Below are positions 15,009-15,295 of a DNA stretch of 15,295 nt, one piece after another (within the stretch, counting starts at the first letter, position 1; each line of letters begins with the position of its first letter). Source of the stretch: an uncultured Oscillospiraceae bacterium (GTDB lineage: Bacteria > Bacillota > Clostridia > Oscillospirales > Oscillospiraceae). The stretch lies in NCBI GenBank assembly GCA_904398675.1, contig CAJFPI010000060.1:1-15295 (forward strand), in the 5' to 3' direction. The translations under genes and the position numbers were made by a program. The notes beneath the pieces were generated by a model, which was given only the letters and a program-made list of their open reading frames with translations, had not been told where the DNA came from and ran no database searches.

Positions 15009-15295
15009 ATGATGAAATACTACAGCTATCAATCCTACACGTTTTGTTCCGACCTGCCGGACCTTCCCTTCCAGGAGGTCTCCGCCCTGCCGGCGGATGG
15101 GATGGTCTATTATCTCTTTCGCCGTCCGCCCCTCGCCGGGCGGGACTGCTTTGCCGTCACCCACCCCAGCCTGCTGACAGACCGGGAGGGGGCGGAGACT
15201 TTGGACAGCCGCCGCCTTCCCCCGCCGCCCCCTGTCTCCCCGGAGCTGGCGGCGGCCATCGCTGCTGACCGGGTCCGGGGGGTGAACCTGGACCA
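15009..15295 (+). CDS. Unrecognised protein, N-terminal 95 residues, translationally coupled to the giant gene
   Basis: An open frame begins ATGATG four bases after the TGA of the giant gene and stays open to the window end, so only the N-terminus is seen. It starts MMKYYSYQSYTFCSDLPDLP and later has a GMVYYLFRRPP segment and a proline run, RLPPPPPVSPEL. There is no signal peptide or membrane segment, and I recognise no family. The Shine-Dalgarno sequence is weak (GGAAAGTGAG), which together with the spacing suggests translational coupling, and so a protein that works with the giant enzyme (inference). Codon use is GC-rich, like the gene before it. Confidence 0.75.
   Translation, partial: MMKYYSYQSYTFCSDLPDLPFQEVSALPADGMVYYLFRRPPLAGRDCFAVTHPSLLTDREGAETLDSRRLPPPPPVSPELAAAIAADRVRGVNLD

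Overview
The window is GC-rich, with strong AGGAGG-type ribosome binding sites, textbook sigma-A promoters, an RNase Y gene and a BrnQ transporter. Together these suggest a high-GC anaerobic Firmicute of the Clostridia, perhaps the Oscillospiraceae (Flavonifractor/Oscillibacter-like). The phylum is well supported; the family is inference. I saw no tRNA, rRNA, CRISPR array, insertion sequence or phage gene.

Positions 1-3819 (minus strand) hold a tight operon transcribed leftward from a good promoter at 3791-3819. It encodes an FGGY carbohydrate kinase, a class III PLP enzyme of the glutamate-1-semialdehyde aminotransferase type, and a RuBisCO-like protein (RLP) cut by the window start. I do not recognise this trio as a described pathway. 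A reasonable inference is catabolism of an unusual sugar or sugar acid: the kinase makes a phosphorylated ketose-like compound, the PLP enzyme moves or removes an amino group, and the RLP does enolase-type isomerisation or decarboxylation.

Positions 3820-8201 hold housekeeping and transport genes. A CYTH-domain protein (plus strand) diverges from the kinase operon and is followed by a TetR regulator. A strong bidirectional terminator separates TetR from a convergent CLC anion transporter with features of the fluoride-exporting CLC-F clade. Upstream of that lies brnQ, a branched-chain amino acid symporter with its own promoter.

Positions 8202-9955 hold rny (RNase Y, minus strand), with its own promoter, a long leader with a stem-loop, and a terminator.

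Positions 9956-15295 (plus strand) are dominated by one gene for a 1,615-residue soluble protein. It appears to join an HD-type phosphohydrolase with a complete metal-binding set, a long helical repeat region, a NadD-like nucleotidyltransferase, a GNAT-like segment and a phosphoribosyltransferase-like domain. A second, unrecognised gene starts 4 bases after its stop codon and runs off the window. This giant protein and the RLP operon are the two best candidates for undescribed biology.
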